NCBI GenBank assembly: GCA_029557915.1
Contig: JAKQHS010000107.1
Coordinates: 1 to 64,000, forward strand
Length of the DNA: 64,000 nucleotides
Direction: 5' to 3'
DNA from: Bacteroidota bacterium
GTDB taxonomy: Bacteria > Bacteroidota > Bacteroidia > Chitinophagales > Saprospiraceae
Shown here: positions 15,393 through 23,269 of the stretch, one piece after another
Position numbering within the stretch: position 1 is the stretch's first letter
Layout: each line of letters begins with the position of its first letter
Translations under genes and position numbers: made by a program
Notes under the pieces: generated by a model
What the model was told of the DNA's origin: nothing
The model's input: only the letters and a program-made list of their open reading frames with translations
The model's database searches: none

Positions 15393-17039
15393 TCAGTTCA
15401 GGCCCAGCCTTTTCAGGTGCGCTTTATGTACCCAATACACAATAAACAGAAAAAGCGCCAACAGGTATATTTGGGCGAAACTCACATATCCGTTGAGCGG
15501 ATGAAGTACACGCTGAAACATGCCCGGGATATTGCTGAAGAGGATGATGCCAAGCAATACGGGGGTCACAAATTTGATGATGTACTTATAGACCACCGGT
15601 ACCCGGATGTCCGCACCGCGGGTAATTTCCTCCCAGGCCCTGTCGATGCCAAAAATCCAGGCGAAAAGTACAATTTCCGCGAAGGCGAAAATGACCAGGG
15701 AATAGGTACCGGCCCAGTCATCGTATTCGGTAAAGACGCCTTCCTTGTAAAAGATGACGGTAGGCATGCCCATGATGAGGGTGATCAATCCGAAAATCCA
15801 GGCGCCCCGGGAAAAAGGGATATTAAATTCATCCTTGAGAAAGCCGATGACCGGGGTTCCCATGGCCAGGGAAGAGGTGACGCCTGCAAAAAACAACAAC
15901 CCAAACCACATCATTCCTGCAAAAGTGGCCAAAAGGGGCCCCCATTGCTGGAACAGGTAGGGCAGCGTTTTGAAACCAAGGCCATAACCGCCGAGGTTTC
16001 GGACGATGTCCGTCATGCCGTCTATCCCCAGGTAACCCACGGCCATCGGGATGATGATCGCACTGCCCAGTACAATTTCCACGAATTCATTCATCCAGCC
16101 GGCGGACATGGCATTCAGGGCAGTATCGTCGTCCTTTTTCAGATAAGAGGAAAAACACTGGATGGTTCCCATTCCCACGGCCAGGGTAAAAAATATTTGT
16201 CCGGCAGCGGCAATCCAAACGGAGGGTTTCCAGATGCTTGAAAAATCAGGGGTCCATAAATACCGGAGTCCTTCCGTTCCGGCATAAACGGCCCCTTTTT
16301 CACCCGGCTGCAGACTCAAGGTCTGAATGGCCAGGAGCATGGCGAAAAGAATTAGGAGGGGCATTCCGATCTTAGCCACTTTTTCGACTCCCCGCTCGAG
16401 CCCTCTGGACAGAATGTAGACATTGAGTGCCAGGCACAGGATGTAAAAAACGACCGGTTCGTAAGGAAGACCCAGGGTGGATTGGCCCAGGTCCACATAC
16501 ACATCAAAAAAACTGCTGACCCCCTCCTGGGACATGCCCCTGAAGGTACCGGTGATGGAGTGGAATACATAGGACATGGTCCAGGATTCGATATAACAAT
16601 AGTAGGCGGCGACGGCGATATTGGTAAAAATCCCGAATACCCCGATGTATTTTACCCAGCGGGCTGCGTGGACCCTTTGGAGGATAAAGGGAACGCTGTG
16701 ATCGCCCATGGGACGGTTGCGATAAGGGGTTCCGCCAAATCTGCCCATGGACCATTCCACAAACAAAAGCGGTATGCCAATCAGTAGGAAACACACCAGA
16801 TAAGGGATGATAAAGGCGCCCCCTCCGTTATTGATCGCCTGGACCGGGAATCTCAGGAAATTTCCAAGGCCCACCGCATTGCCAGCCATGGCCAGGACCA
16901 GGCCTATCCTGGAACCCCAGCCCGTATCCGACTTGATGGTCTTTCCGGGAATGGATACTACTCTAAAAAAAAAATAAACCGTGGCGATCAAAACGACCAG
17001 GCTCACCATGGAATATAATATCGTTGCGGTCAGGTTCAT
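15393..17039 (-). CDS. Sodium-dependent NSS/SNF-family transporter
   Basis: A 548-residue neurotransmitter:sodium symporter family protein (LeuT fold), with about 12 hydrophobic helices. The unwound helix 1 motif GNAVGLGNFLRFPVQAINNG and LLFVEWSMGR in helix 2 are diagnostic for Na+ and amino-acid binding. An N-terminal helix (VSLVVLIATVYFFF) precedes the LeuT core, an extra helix seen in Bacteroidota members. The substrate is probably an amino acid. The ATG at 17039 follows a 200-nt leader with promoter, hairpin and terminator-like element (see 17165-17252), so expression may be set by attenuation. Confidence 0.92.
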   Translation of the reverse strand: MNLTATILYSMVSLVVLIATVYFFFRVVSIPGKTIKSDTGWGSRIGLVLAMAGNAVGLGNFLRFPVQAINNGGGAFIIPYLVCFLLIGIPLLFVEWSMGRFGGTPYRNRPMGDHSVPFILQRVHAARWVKYIGVFGIFTNIAVAAYYCYIESWTMSYVFHSITGTFRGMSQEGVSSFFDVYVDLGQSTLGLPYEPVVFYILCLALNVYILSRGLERGVEKVAKIGMPLLILFAMLLAIQTLSLQPGEKGAVYAGTEGLRYLWTPDFSSIWKPSVWIAAAGQIFFTLAVGMGTIQCFSSYLKKDDDTALNAMSAGWMNEFVEIVLGSAIIIPMAVGYLGIDGMTDIVRNLGGYGLGFKTLPYLFQQWGPLLATFAGMMWFGLLFFAGVTSSLAMGTPVIGFLKDEFNIPFSRGAWIFGLITLIMGMPTVIFYKEGVFTEYDDWAGTYSLVIFAFAEIVLFAWIFGIDRAWEEITRGADIRVPVVYKYIIKFVTPVLLGIILFSNIPGMFQRVLHPLNGYVSFAQIYLLALFLFIVYWVHKAHLKRLGLN

Positions 17040-17164
17040 TGAGCTTCGGAGATTAGGCGGTGAAAATATGCAATTGCAGATAGAATACCCAGCCCTGAAC
17101 CGGAGGGGACCAAAGCAAATGGACACCCCGGGAAATCGGTGGAAATGGGAGTGCGAAAGAGGAA

Positions 17165-17194
17165 AAGAAAAAAAAGCCGGTAAAAAATACCGGC
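17165..17194 (-). terminator. Intrinsic terminator upstream of the NSS transporter
   Basis: Seven-base-pair GC-rich stem with a T5 loop and a T8 tract on the minus strand. No gene on that strand ends just before it (the coiled-coil gene ends at 17610), which suggests regulatory use. Confidence 0.7.
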
Positions 17195-17238
17195 TCCCCA
17201 TTGAATTACTAAAACTAAGATTACACCGATTTCTCAGT
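17165..17238 (-). ncRNA. Short leader RNA / attenuator candidate before the NSS transporter
   Basis: From the predicted start near 17238, the minus strand gives ~75 nt with two perfect hairpins. The first is CACTGA-GAAA-TCGGTG (17224-17239). The second is a 7-bp GCCGGTA/TACCGGC terminator stem (17176-17182/17188-17194) followed by eight T. It ends ~125 bases before the transporter ATG, so it is either a small RNA with the gene behind it or a leader whose terminator must be bypassed. No known riboswitch was recognised. Confidence 0.5.
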
Positions 17239-17244
17239 GCAATA

Positions 17245-17278
17245 CAAAGATAATACATATTACATTATTTCATAATGT
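17245..17278 (-). promoter_or_regulatory. Promoter with palindrome for the leader/NSS transporter
   Basis: TATCTTTG (17245-17252, minus strand) is an exact -7 box. At the -33 position lies the inverted repeat ACATTAT-TTC-ATAATGT (17262-17278) instead of TTTG, a plausible operator that could recruit an activator or block RNA polymerase. Confidence 0.5.
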
Positions 17279-17480
17279 GTAATTAATTATTTTTTAAAAA
17301 AAAATGAGTTAATATTTATTATAATGTTTATATCAATGATTTACAATTATATATAAATATTTATTTAAAATTATTGTAATCATCGCAAAAAAAAATATTT
17401 ACATATTTGAATTATATCTAATGTGTTTTATATTTGATACGTGTAAGTTTTGGTTTTAATTGTAAAATTCGTTTTTTTCA
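17253..17480. other. Very AT-rich intergenic block
   Basis: About 230 bp that is overwhelmingly A and T, with long A runs, in a region of roughly balanced base composition. It has no ORF, and I see no DnaA-box cluster. It separates the NSS leader from the coiled-coil operon end. Confidence 0.7.
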
Positions 17481-17482
17481 TG

Positions 17483-17516
17483 AAAGCCTATGAAAAGTCA
17501 TAGGCTTTTTGATTTT
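17483..17516 (+). terminator. Hairpin terminator, probably bidirectional
   Basis: A perfect 10-bp stem AAAGCCTATG/CATAGGCTTT with loop AAAAGT (17483-17508). The T-rich tail TTTGATTTT follows on the plus strand, but the only transcript that should end here is the minus-strand coiled-coil operon, which has a weaker T tract. Confidence 0.55.
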
Positions 17517-17609
17517 ATACCAATTTTATTGGGGAATAAACCCTGGAATACCCTGTCAAGGGTCCAACCTGTTGATCAAACCATTCTTTTTCTGCAGATC
17601 CGGCAACTC

Positions 17610-20600
17610 CTATTTTCCTGCAATCAATTGATCCTGAAAGGCTTTCAGCTTTTTCCACTTGCCTCTGGCTGCAAGTTTTGCCTGGGCTGGCCAATGGGTG
17701 GGATCCGCCAGATTGAATTTATTGCCTGCCTGTTCCAGAATAAGCTGCAAGGTTTTTACCCTTGTGGCCGATAGCGCTTGCCAGGTTCTGATATCTTCTT
17801 TCCGAAGCAATGCGGCGATTTTGGGACCGATGCCTTCGATTATTTGCAAATCATCCTGTTTGATCTTCCTGTTGAATACTTCAGAGGCGGCCTCGAAGTC
17901 GGCAGGGGTCAGGACGGGAAGTTTCTTTTTCTTAGGCTTCTTTAGCCGGCCGGCATATAATTTTTCCTGGAGTTTTTTAAGTTTTTGCCAATCCCCGGAT
18001 GCAGCCAGCCTGGCCTGCTCCGGCCAGGTCGTCGGGTCGGCCAGGGTGAAGGAGGTCCCGCCTTTTCCTAGGATGGCCTGGATATCTTCCACTTTTTGCT
18101 CTGACAGTGCAGACCAGGATCTCACCTGGTTGCGGCGAAGTAAGTTGGAAATTTTAGGTCCGATTCCTTCGATGATTTTCAGATCATCCGGCTTTATCTT
18201 TTTACCCATAAGGGAGGAAACCGCTCTCCAGTCCACACCGGTTGGTTCGGGCCCGGGCTCTTTGGTTTCAGGCTCCGGTTTTCGGACAGGAACTGGAACC
18301 GGGCTGGCCAATTTGACTTTCAGTATTTCCCTTTCATTTGAAATATCCTTGATTTCCTGGTTAAAACGGGCTTCAATTCCTGCAATTCGTTCGGCATGTT
18401 CTTTTTCAAGGTCTTGCAGCCTTTTTTGCCAGGCCCGGGACTCCTGGTTGTATTTCAGCTGGTATTCCTTTGCCTTTTCGATGTCTTCCTCCAGGTGTGA
18501 GTTTTGCCGCTGGCTGTCGGCCAGTTGCAATTGAACGATGTTGAATTTGTCACTGAGCTCTTTAAACCGTTTTTCTGCCTCCCGCAGGGATTCTCCATTC
18601 CTGTCGCGTTCCACGAGGGTTTCATTGAGATTATTCTGGACGGTTGCGAGTTCGGACTGAAGGCCGAGAAATCGGTCTTCCCATTCCCCGATGGAGGCCG
18701 CTTCGGTCTCTTTGGCCCGGAGATGCTCGTTGAGTTGCTCCTGGGCATGTTGCAGGTCGACCCTGGCATCGTAATATTTCCTTTCCCACTCGGCAATGAT
18801 GGCTTCCAGGGTGTTTTGATGCTTGAGGGACTGGGAATGTTGCAACTGTGTGGCTTCCAGCGCATCCTGCAGTTCTTTGAACCTCGTTTCCCAGGTGATC
18901 AGTGAATTTGCCTGGCTATTGCTGGTCTGCAGGCTGGACGAGAGTTGTTGTTCGGTTTGATGCAGCTCCTTCTGTACGGAATGATATTTTTTTTCCCACT
19001 CTGAAATAAGGGTTTCCAGCACACTTTGATTCGTTTTGTTTTCTGCCAATTGAGCCCGGGCGGCATCCAAAGCCTGTTGGGTTGAATTCAACTTTTGTTC
19101 CCAGTCCCCCGTTTGTGAAGCCTGATCCTGGTATTGCCGCTTCGAGTGGACCAGTTCCTGCTGGCTCTGCTCCAGTTTTTGCCGGAGTTCGCGCAGGACT
19201 TGTTGTTGTTGCTGTACGGATTGTTCATAATTCTCCAATTGCAACTGGCTGGCTTTCAGTTTTTGCTCATATTCTTCCTGCTGCGCTTCGAATTCCTCGC
19301 GGGAAATCTTCAGTTCGGCAAGGACTTGTTCTTTTTGAGCAAGTTCCTGCCGGATCGAGTTTAGTTCCTCATTGGCAGAGGCGTAGGCTTTTTCAAAATC
19401 CTGCCCGCGCTGAAGTTTTTCAATAAAATCCTGCTGCCGGGTAGTCCATTCGGCATCTTCTTTCAGGCGCTCCTGGCTTGCTGTACGGAGCTGATCCAGT
19501 TCGTTTTCCAGCTCGGTGATCCGTCCGGACTGATTATCCTTTTCTTTCAGAAGACTGGCGTGGGCCGCGCTGATATGTTCCGCATCCATGGCGGCTTCCT
19601 TCCACCGGGCTTCCCATTCCTGTACCTTTCGGTTGGATTCAACCAGGGCTTTTTCGAGGTCTGACGATTTTTGAGAAAGTTGAGCCAATTGGTTGGGCTC
19701 CGATTTCAAGGCGCTGAGTTCCAGCTCCAGTTGATGATGCTGAACCTGGTATTCCTGAAGACGCCGCTCCGTATTTTGTTCTTCATTGCGGACCCTGGCC
19801 AGTTCGGATTTAAGTTCAGAGATTTCCTGGAGCAGTTGGTCTGTTTCCCCGGGTTTTGGGGTAGTTTCCTCTTTAGTGGCCTGTTGTTGAGCCAAGAGGC
19901 CCAGTTCCTGTTCTTTACTGGCAAGCAAATCTTGGAAATGCGCCGTGGTTTCCTTGTTTTTTTGCTGGGCGTCTGTGAGCGCCTCGGACAGTTCCCGGAT
20001 TTGTTTGTCCCGGTTTTCCAATTCATCCCTGAGGTTACTGATGGTATCCTCCTGAAGCTTGTGATCGGAGGCTTGCTGGTTTAACCGGTTGGCGAGTTGA
20101 CTGATTTCTTGCTCCAGCCGGTCTGTGGCCGATACAGATTGGGACAGATCGGCTTCTGCCTGTTTCCAACGGGCCTGGCTTTCATCGGCCTTTTTCGAGG
20201 CGAGCTGCAATTGGTTTTCGACCGAGGCTAAGGAGGAAAGGAGCCCTTTGCGTTCAGCGGTGAGGGCATTGCTTTTTTCCTCTGCAGCCTTGAGGCTTTC
20301 TTCAAAACGGTTTTGCAGTGAGCTTAGTTCGGAAGGGGAGACATATTCTTTAAATTGGTTGGTGAGGGTGTCGATTTCATTCTGAAGGGATGAGAGGTTA
20401 TGCTGGAAACCTGCTCTTTCGGAGGCCCAATGGTCCTGGCTGGCTTTTGACATACGGATCTCCTCATCCTGCATTTTGATCCTTTCCCTCAGGGACCGGA
20501 TCTGATCTTCATATTCCTTTTTGTCGACGGGATCTTTTTTCTGACCGAACCACCGGTTCCACAAATACCCAAGGAGCCAGGCGATGCCCAAGGCCAGGAG

Positions 20601-20639
20601 GATCTCTCCGGTATGGGTCAAACAGGTCTTCCAAAACAT
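17610..20639 (-). CDS. Membrane-anchored coiled-coil protein with two C-terminal H3TH domains
   Basis: A 1009-residue protein. One membrane helix (about 10-28, LLALGIAWLLGYLW) is followed by basic residues, which places the rest in the cytoplasm. Residues 38-790 are an almost unbroken E/Q/K/L-rich coiled coil. Two related ~100-residue modules follow (about 800-905 and 906-1009), each with D-L-x-I-I-E-G-I-G-P-K-I, a helix-hairpin-helix of the FEN1-like H3TH type (COG3743 kind), and a shared LADPT-W-P-QA-LAA tail. It precedes an OmpA-family gene by 12 bp less a stop. Role unknown; a DNA- or protein-scaffold at the inner membrane is the simplest reading. No nuclease catalytic residues are evident. 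Confidence 0.8.
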   Translation of the reverse strand: MFWKTCLTHTGEILLALGIAWLLGYLWNRWFGQKKDPVDKKEYEDQIRSLRERIKMQDEEIRMSKASQDHWASERAGFQHNLSSLQNEIDTLTNQFKEYVSPSELSSLQNRFEESLKAAEEKSNALTAERKGLLSSLASVENQLQLASKKADESQARWKQAEADLSQSVSATDRLEQEISQLANRLNQQASDHKLQEDTISNLRDELENRDKQIRELSEALTDAQQKNKETTAHFQDLLASKEQELGLLAQQQATKEETTPKPGETDQLLQEISELKSELARVRNEEQNTERRLQEYQVQHHQLELELSALKSEPNQLAQLSQKSSDLEKALVESNRKVQEWEARWKEAAMDAEHISAAHASLLKEKDNQSGRITELENELDQLRTASQERLKEDAEWTTRQQDFIEKLQRGQDFEKAYASANEELNSIRQELAQKEQVLAELKISREEFEAQQEEYEQKLKASQLQLENYEQSVQQQQQVLRELRQKLEQSQQELVHSKRQYQDQASQTGDWEQKLNSTQQALDAARAQLAENKTNQSVLETLISEWEKKYHSVQKELHQTEQQLSSSLQTSNSQANSLITWETRFKELQDALEATQLQHSQSLKHQNTLEAIIAEWERKYYDARVDLQHAQEQLNEHLRAKETEAASIGEWEDRFLGLQSELATVQNNLNETLVERDRNGESLREAEKRFKELSDKFNIVQLQLADSQRQNSHLEEDIEKAKEYQLKYNQESRAWQKRLQDLEKEHAERIAGIEARFNQEIKDISNEREILKVKLASPVPVPVRKPEPETKEPGPEPTGVDWRAVSSLMGKKIKPDDLKIIEGIGPKISNLLRRNQVRSWSALSEQKVEDIQAILGKGGTSFTLADPTTWPEQARLAASGDWQKLKKLQEKLYAGRLKKPKKKKLPVLTPADFEAASEVFNRKIKQDDLQIIEGIGPKIAALLRKEDIRTWQALSATRVKTLQLILEQAGNKFNLADPTHWPAQAKLAARGKWKKLKAFQDQLIAGK

Positions 20640-20651
20640 AAGCGGTATTTT

Positions 20652-21458
20652 TTATAGTTTCTGAATGATTTCAATTTCGGTCCGCCGGTTCAGGCGGCGG
20701 CCTTCCTCCGTATCGTTGCCGGCAATCGGGTCCGATTCTCCTTTGGAAAAGATCCGGATGCGGGAAGCTTCGATGCCCTTTCCGACCAGGAAGTTTTTGA
20801 CGCTTCCGGCCCTTGCCAATCCCAGCCTGGTATTTAGTTTTTCCGGTCCTTGGTCATCGGTATGTCCGGTGATTTCAAAAACCGATCGCGCATTCCGGTG
20901 TTCGTTGGCTAAGTTTGAAAGATAAGTTTCAATTTCAGGGTCTTTAATCCTCTGGTTGGAATTGGATTGGAAATAAATCAGGATCTTTCCTTCGGTTTCA
21001 ACAATTTTTCCGGGAGCGGGCTTTATGTTCCATGATGAGGCTCTGAACGGATAAAGATCCATGCCTTCGCGCTTGTCGATGCGGAGACTGGTCCTGCTAA
21101 TCCTCGGGCGGATGGAATCCGGAAACAAAAAGCTCAGGGCGGCGGCCCTGGCCAAGCCCAGGTTGGCAAATCCGGTGGGGTTGGGTTCTTCATCCAGAAA
21201 ATGACCCTCTATTTCAAGGACCTTTGCCGGGGCCATGGCCAGGATAAGGGAATCCCGGAAGGCCGGCCATCCGGGCTGGATGAGGGCGATGCTGTCCCCG
21301 TGATTAAAAAGCACCACTCCCTGTTCCTGGGCGGGGGCGGCAATCACCGGTACTTCCTTCCGGGCGCACAGGCAGGTAGTACATATTTTACAGGTGTACC
21401 ACCACCACCAGAAAGCCAGCCAGAGGAATGTTGCCAGCAGGATTAATGTTTTTCGCAT
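20652..21458 (-). CDS. OmpA-family protein with Trp/Cys-rich N-terminus
   Basis: A 268-residue protein whose C-terminal ~110 residues form an OmpA/MotB peptidoglycan-binding domain (FEITGHTDDQG, NTRLGLARAGSVKNFLVGKGI, GRRLNRRTEIEI). The N-terminal hydrophobic segment contains four consecutive Trp followed by the Cys cluster YTCKICTTCLC. This is not a normal lipobox, so it is probably a membrane anchor with disulphides or a bound metal. It is the first gene of a two-gene operon with the coiled-coil H3TH protein, 12 bp away, which suggests that together they link cell wall, inner membrane and a cytoplasmic scaffold (inference). Confidence 0.85.
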   Translation of the reverse strand: MRKTLILLATFLWLAFWWWWYTCKICTTCLCARKEVPVIAAPAQEQGVVLFNHGDSIALIQPGWPAFRDSLILAMAPAKVLEIEGHFLDEEPNPTGFANLGLARAAALSFLFPDSIRPRISRTSLRIDKREGMDLYPFRASSWNIKPAPGKIVETEGKILIYFQSNSNQRIKDPEIETYLSNLANEHRNARSVFEITGHTDDQGPEKLNTRLGLARAGSVKNFLVGKGIEASRIRIFSKGESDPIAGNDTEEGRRLNRRTEIEIIQKL

Positions 21459-21536
21459 GATGTCCTTATATCTTCATCCCTTTTTTAATTATAAACTAAT
21501 ATCAGGAGAATTTGTTAATATTTCCCAATTAAAGTC

Positions 21537-22868
21537 ATGAGCGCTTATCCCCATTCGATATTCTGGTTTAGGAGGGACCTGAGACTGAATGACAATCACG
21601 CCCTGTACCAGGCATTGAGTCAAAGCGACCAGGTCCTGCCTGTTTTTATCTTCGATACACATATCCTGAAGGATCTCCGCGATCCTCAGGATAAAAGAGT
21701 GCAATTTATATACCAAGAACTTTGCGGCATCAACAAAAAGCTGGAGAAAAGGGCTTGTGCCGTCCGATTATATTTTGGGGAGCCGGTAAAAATCCTGGAA
21801 AAACTGTGTACGCAGTTCCACATTCATGCCGTTTTTGCCAATGAAGATTATGAGCCGTACGGACGGACAAGGGACCGGGACGTGGCCGGCATGCTGAACA
21901 AAAAAAAGATTCCCTTCCATCTTTTCCAGGACCATGTGATCTGCAGGCCGGATGAAATCCTGAAGCACGACGGCAAACCCTATACGATTTACACGCCCTA
22001 CATGAACAAATGGAGAGAAGGGGTGGGGAGTAAAACCATAGCCTCCTATCCAAGTGAAAAATTATTAAATAAGGTTACCCCTGGAATTCAAACCCCGACT
22101 TTGTCCCTGGAGGCCATCGGATTCCAAAGCATTGATTGCAGATACCCGGACCGCAGGATATCGGGCGAACGGTTGCGGTCCTATGCCAGGACCCGGGACC
22201 GGATTCCGGACGAATCCGGCACCAGCCACCTCGGCATACATCTTCGGTTCGGGACCATCAGTATACGGGAACTGTTCCAGCAGGCCTTGAGTTTCCGGGC
22301 GGAAGTTTTTATCAATGAATTGATCTGGAGAGAATTTTTTATCCAGATCCTTTTTCACTTTCCCCGGGTGGTCCATTCCTCCTTTAAACCTCAATATGAG
22401 GGCATTCCCTGGCGCAATGATCCCGGCGATTTCAAATTGTGGTGCCAGGGTCAGACCGGTTATGCCCTGGTCGATGCCGGGATGAAACATTTGAATAAGA
22501 CCGGACAGATGCACAACCGGGTCAGAATGCTGGTCGCCAGTTTTCTGTGTAAACACCTCCTGATCGACTGGCGTTGGGGAGAAGCTTATTTTGCGGAAAA
22601 GTTGCTGGATTACGAATTGGCATCCAACAACGGGAATTGGCAGTGGGCGGCAGGTTCCGGATGCGATGCCGCTCCTTATTTCAGAATTTTTAATCCGGAA
22701 GAACAAAGAAAAAAATTCGACCCTCAGTCCGCTTATGTCCTGAAATGGGCGCCTGAATACGGGGAATTCAACCAGCCGGTCCCTATGGTGGACCACCGTT
22801 TTGCACGCGAAAGAGCCTTGATGGTTTATAAAAGAACCTTGGAAGAATCCAGGCAGGGGCTAAAATAA
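21537..22868 (+). CDS. Cryptochrome/DNA photolyase family protein
   Basis: A 443-residue photolyase-superfamily flavoprotein. The N-terminal antenna domain opens with SIFWFRRDLRLNDNHAL, and the FAD-binding domain shows LGIHLRFGTISIRE, FINELIWREFF, the active-site region KTGQMHNRVRMLVASFL, and DWRWGEAYFAEKLLDYELASNNGNWQWAAG. This pattern fits class I CPD photolyases, which repair cyclobutane pyrimidine dimers using blue light; a cryptochrome role cannot be excluded. It is divergent from the OmpA gene across 78 bp. Confidence 0.93.
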   Translation: MSAYPHSIFWFRRDLRLNDNHALYQALSQSDQVLPVFIFDTHILKDLRDPQDKRVQFIYQELCGINKKLEKRACAVRLYFGEPVKILEKLCTQFHIHAVFANEDYEPYGRTRDRDVAGMLNKKKIPFHLFQDHVICRPDEILKHDGKPYTIYTPYMNKWREGVGSKTIASYPSEKLLNKVTPGIQTPTLSLEAIGFQSIDCRYPDRRISGERLRSYARTRDRIPDESGTSHLGIHLRFGTISIRELFQQALSFRAEVFINELIWREFFIQILFHFPRVVHSSFKPQYEGIPWRNDPGDFKLWCQGQTGYALVDAGMKHLNKTGQMHNRVRMLVASFLCKHLLIDWRWGEAYFAEKLLDYELASNNGNWQWAAGSGCDAAPYFRIFNPEEQRKKFDPQSAYVLKWAPEYGEFNQPVPMVDHRFARERALMVYKRTLEESRQGLK

Positions 22869-23269
22869 CAAAGTGGCCACGCTCCTTGAGGTGACCACCT
22901 TGCTTGAACCAACTTATGTACCAAAATGCTTCTTTAACTTTCCCTCCTGTTGGGAAATGGATTATATCTATTTATTATCCCCGGCACACCGGGGTTAAAG
23001 GGCCATTTTATTTGTAATGTTTCAATGCATTGGTTTCTCTTTCGTGCCTTTGCATTATGTATCTTTAACACCGCCTTAACTGCGTTTATTGCGAACCAGG
23101 TAAATTTTTTTATAATTTTTTTACACTCCTGGTCCTTCAATAGATCCAGCAATCCATTGTTTGCAGATTTTCAATTAGTTACAAAGGGTTCCAAGCCGTC
23201 CGGCCATCTATTTTTTAAAATCGGAGCCTTCCCCAACCATTGAGGCAGGCCGGAGAAGGAAGGCGAATA
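22869..23269. other. 400-bp gap without a supported gene
   Basis: Between photolyase and M16 peptidase. It contains an imperfect hairpin at about 22871-22904 after the photolyase stop and a perfect 6-bp hairpin CCCCGG-CACA-CCGGGG (22979-22994), neither with a good T tract. Small ORFs on both strands lack recognisable features. Confidence 0.5.

Noticed and set aside
17253-17480. Replication origin
   Set aside because: AT-rich, but no DnaA-box cluster, and no dnaA, dnaN or gidA neighbours.
22950-23243. 97-codon plus-strand ORF (and a 72-codon minus one) in the photolyase-M16 gap
   Set aside because: Amino-acid content is random-looking, there is no promoter or family resemblance, and the two ORFs overlap each other.
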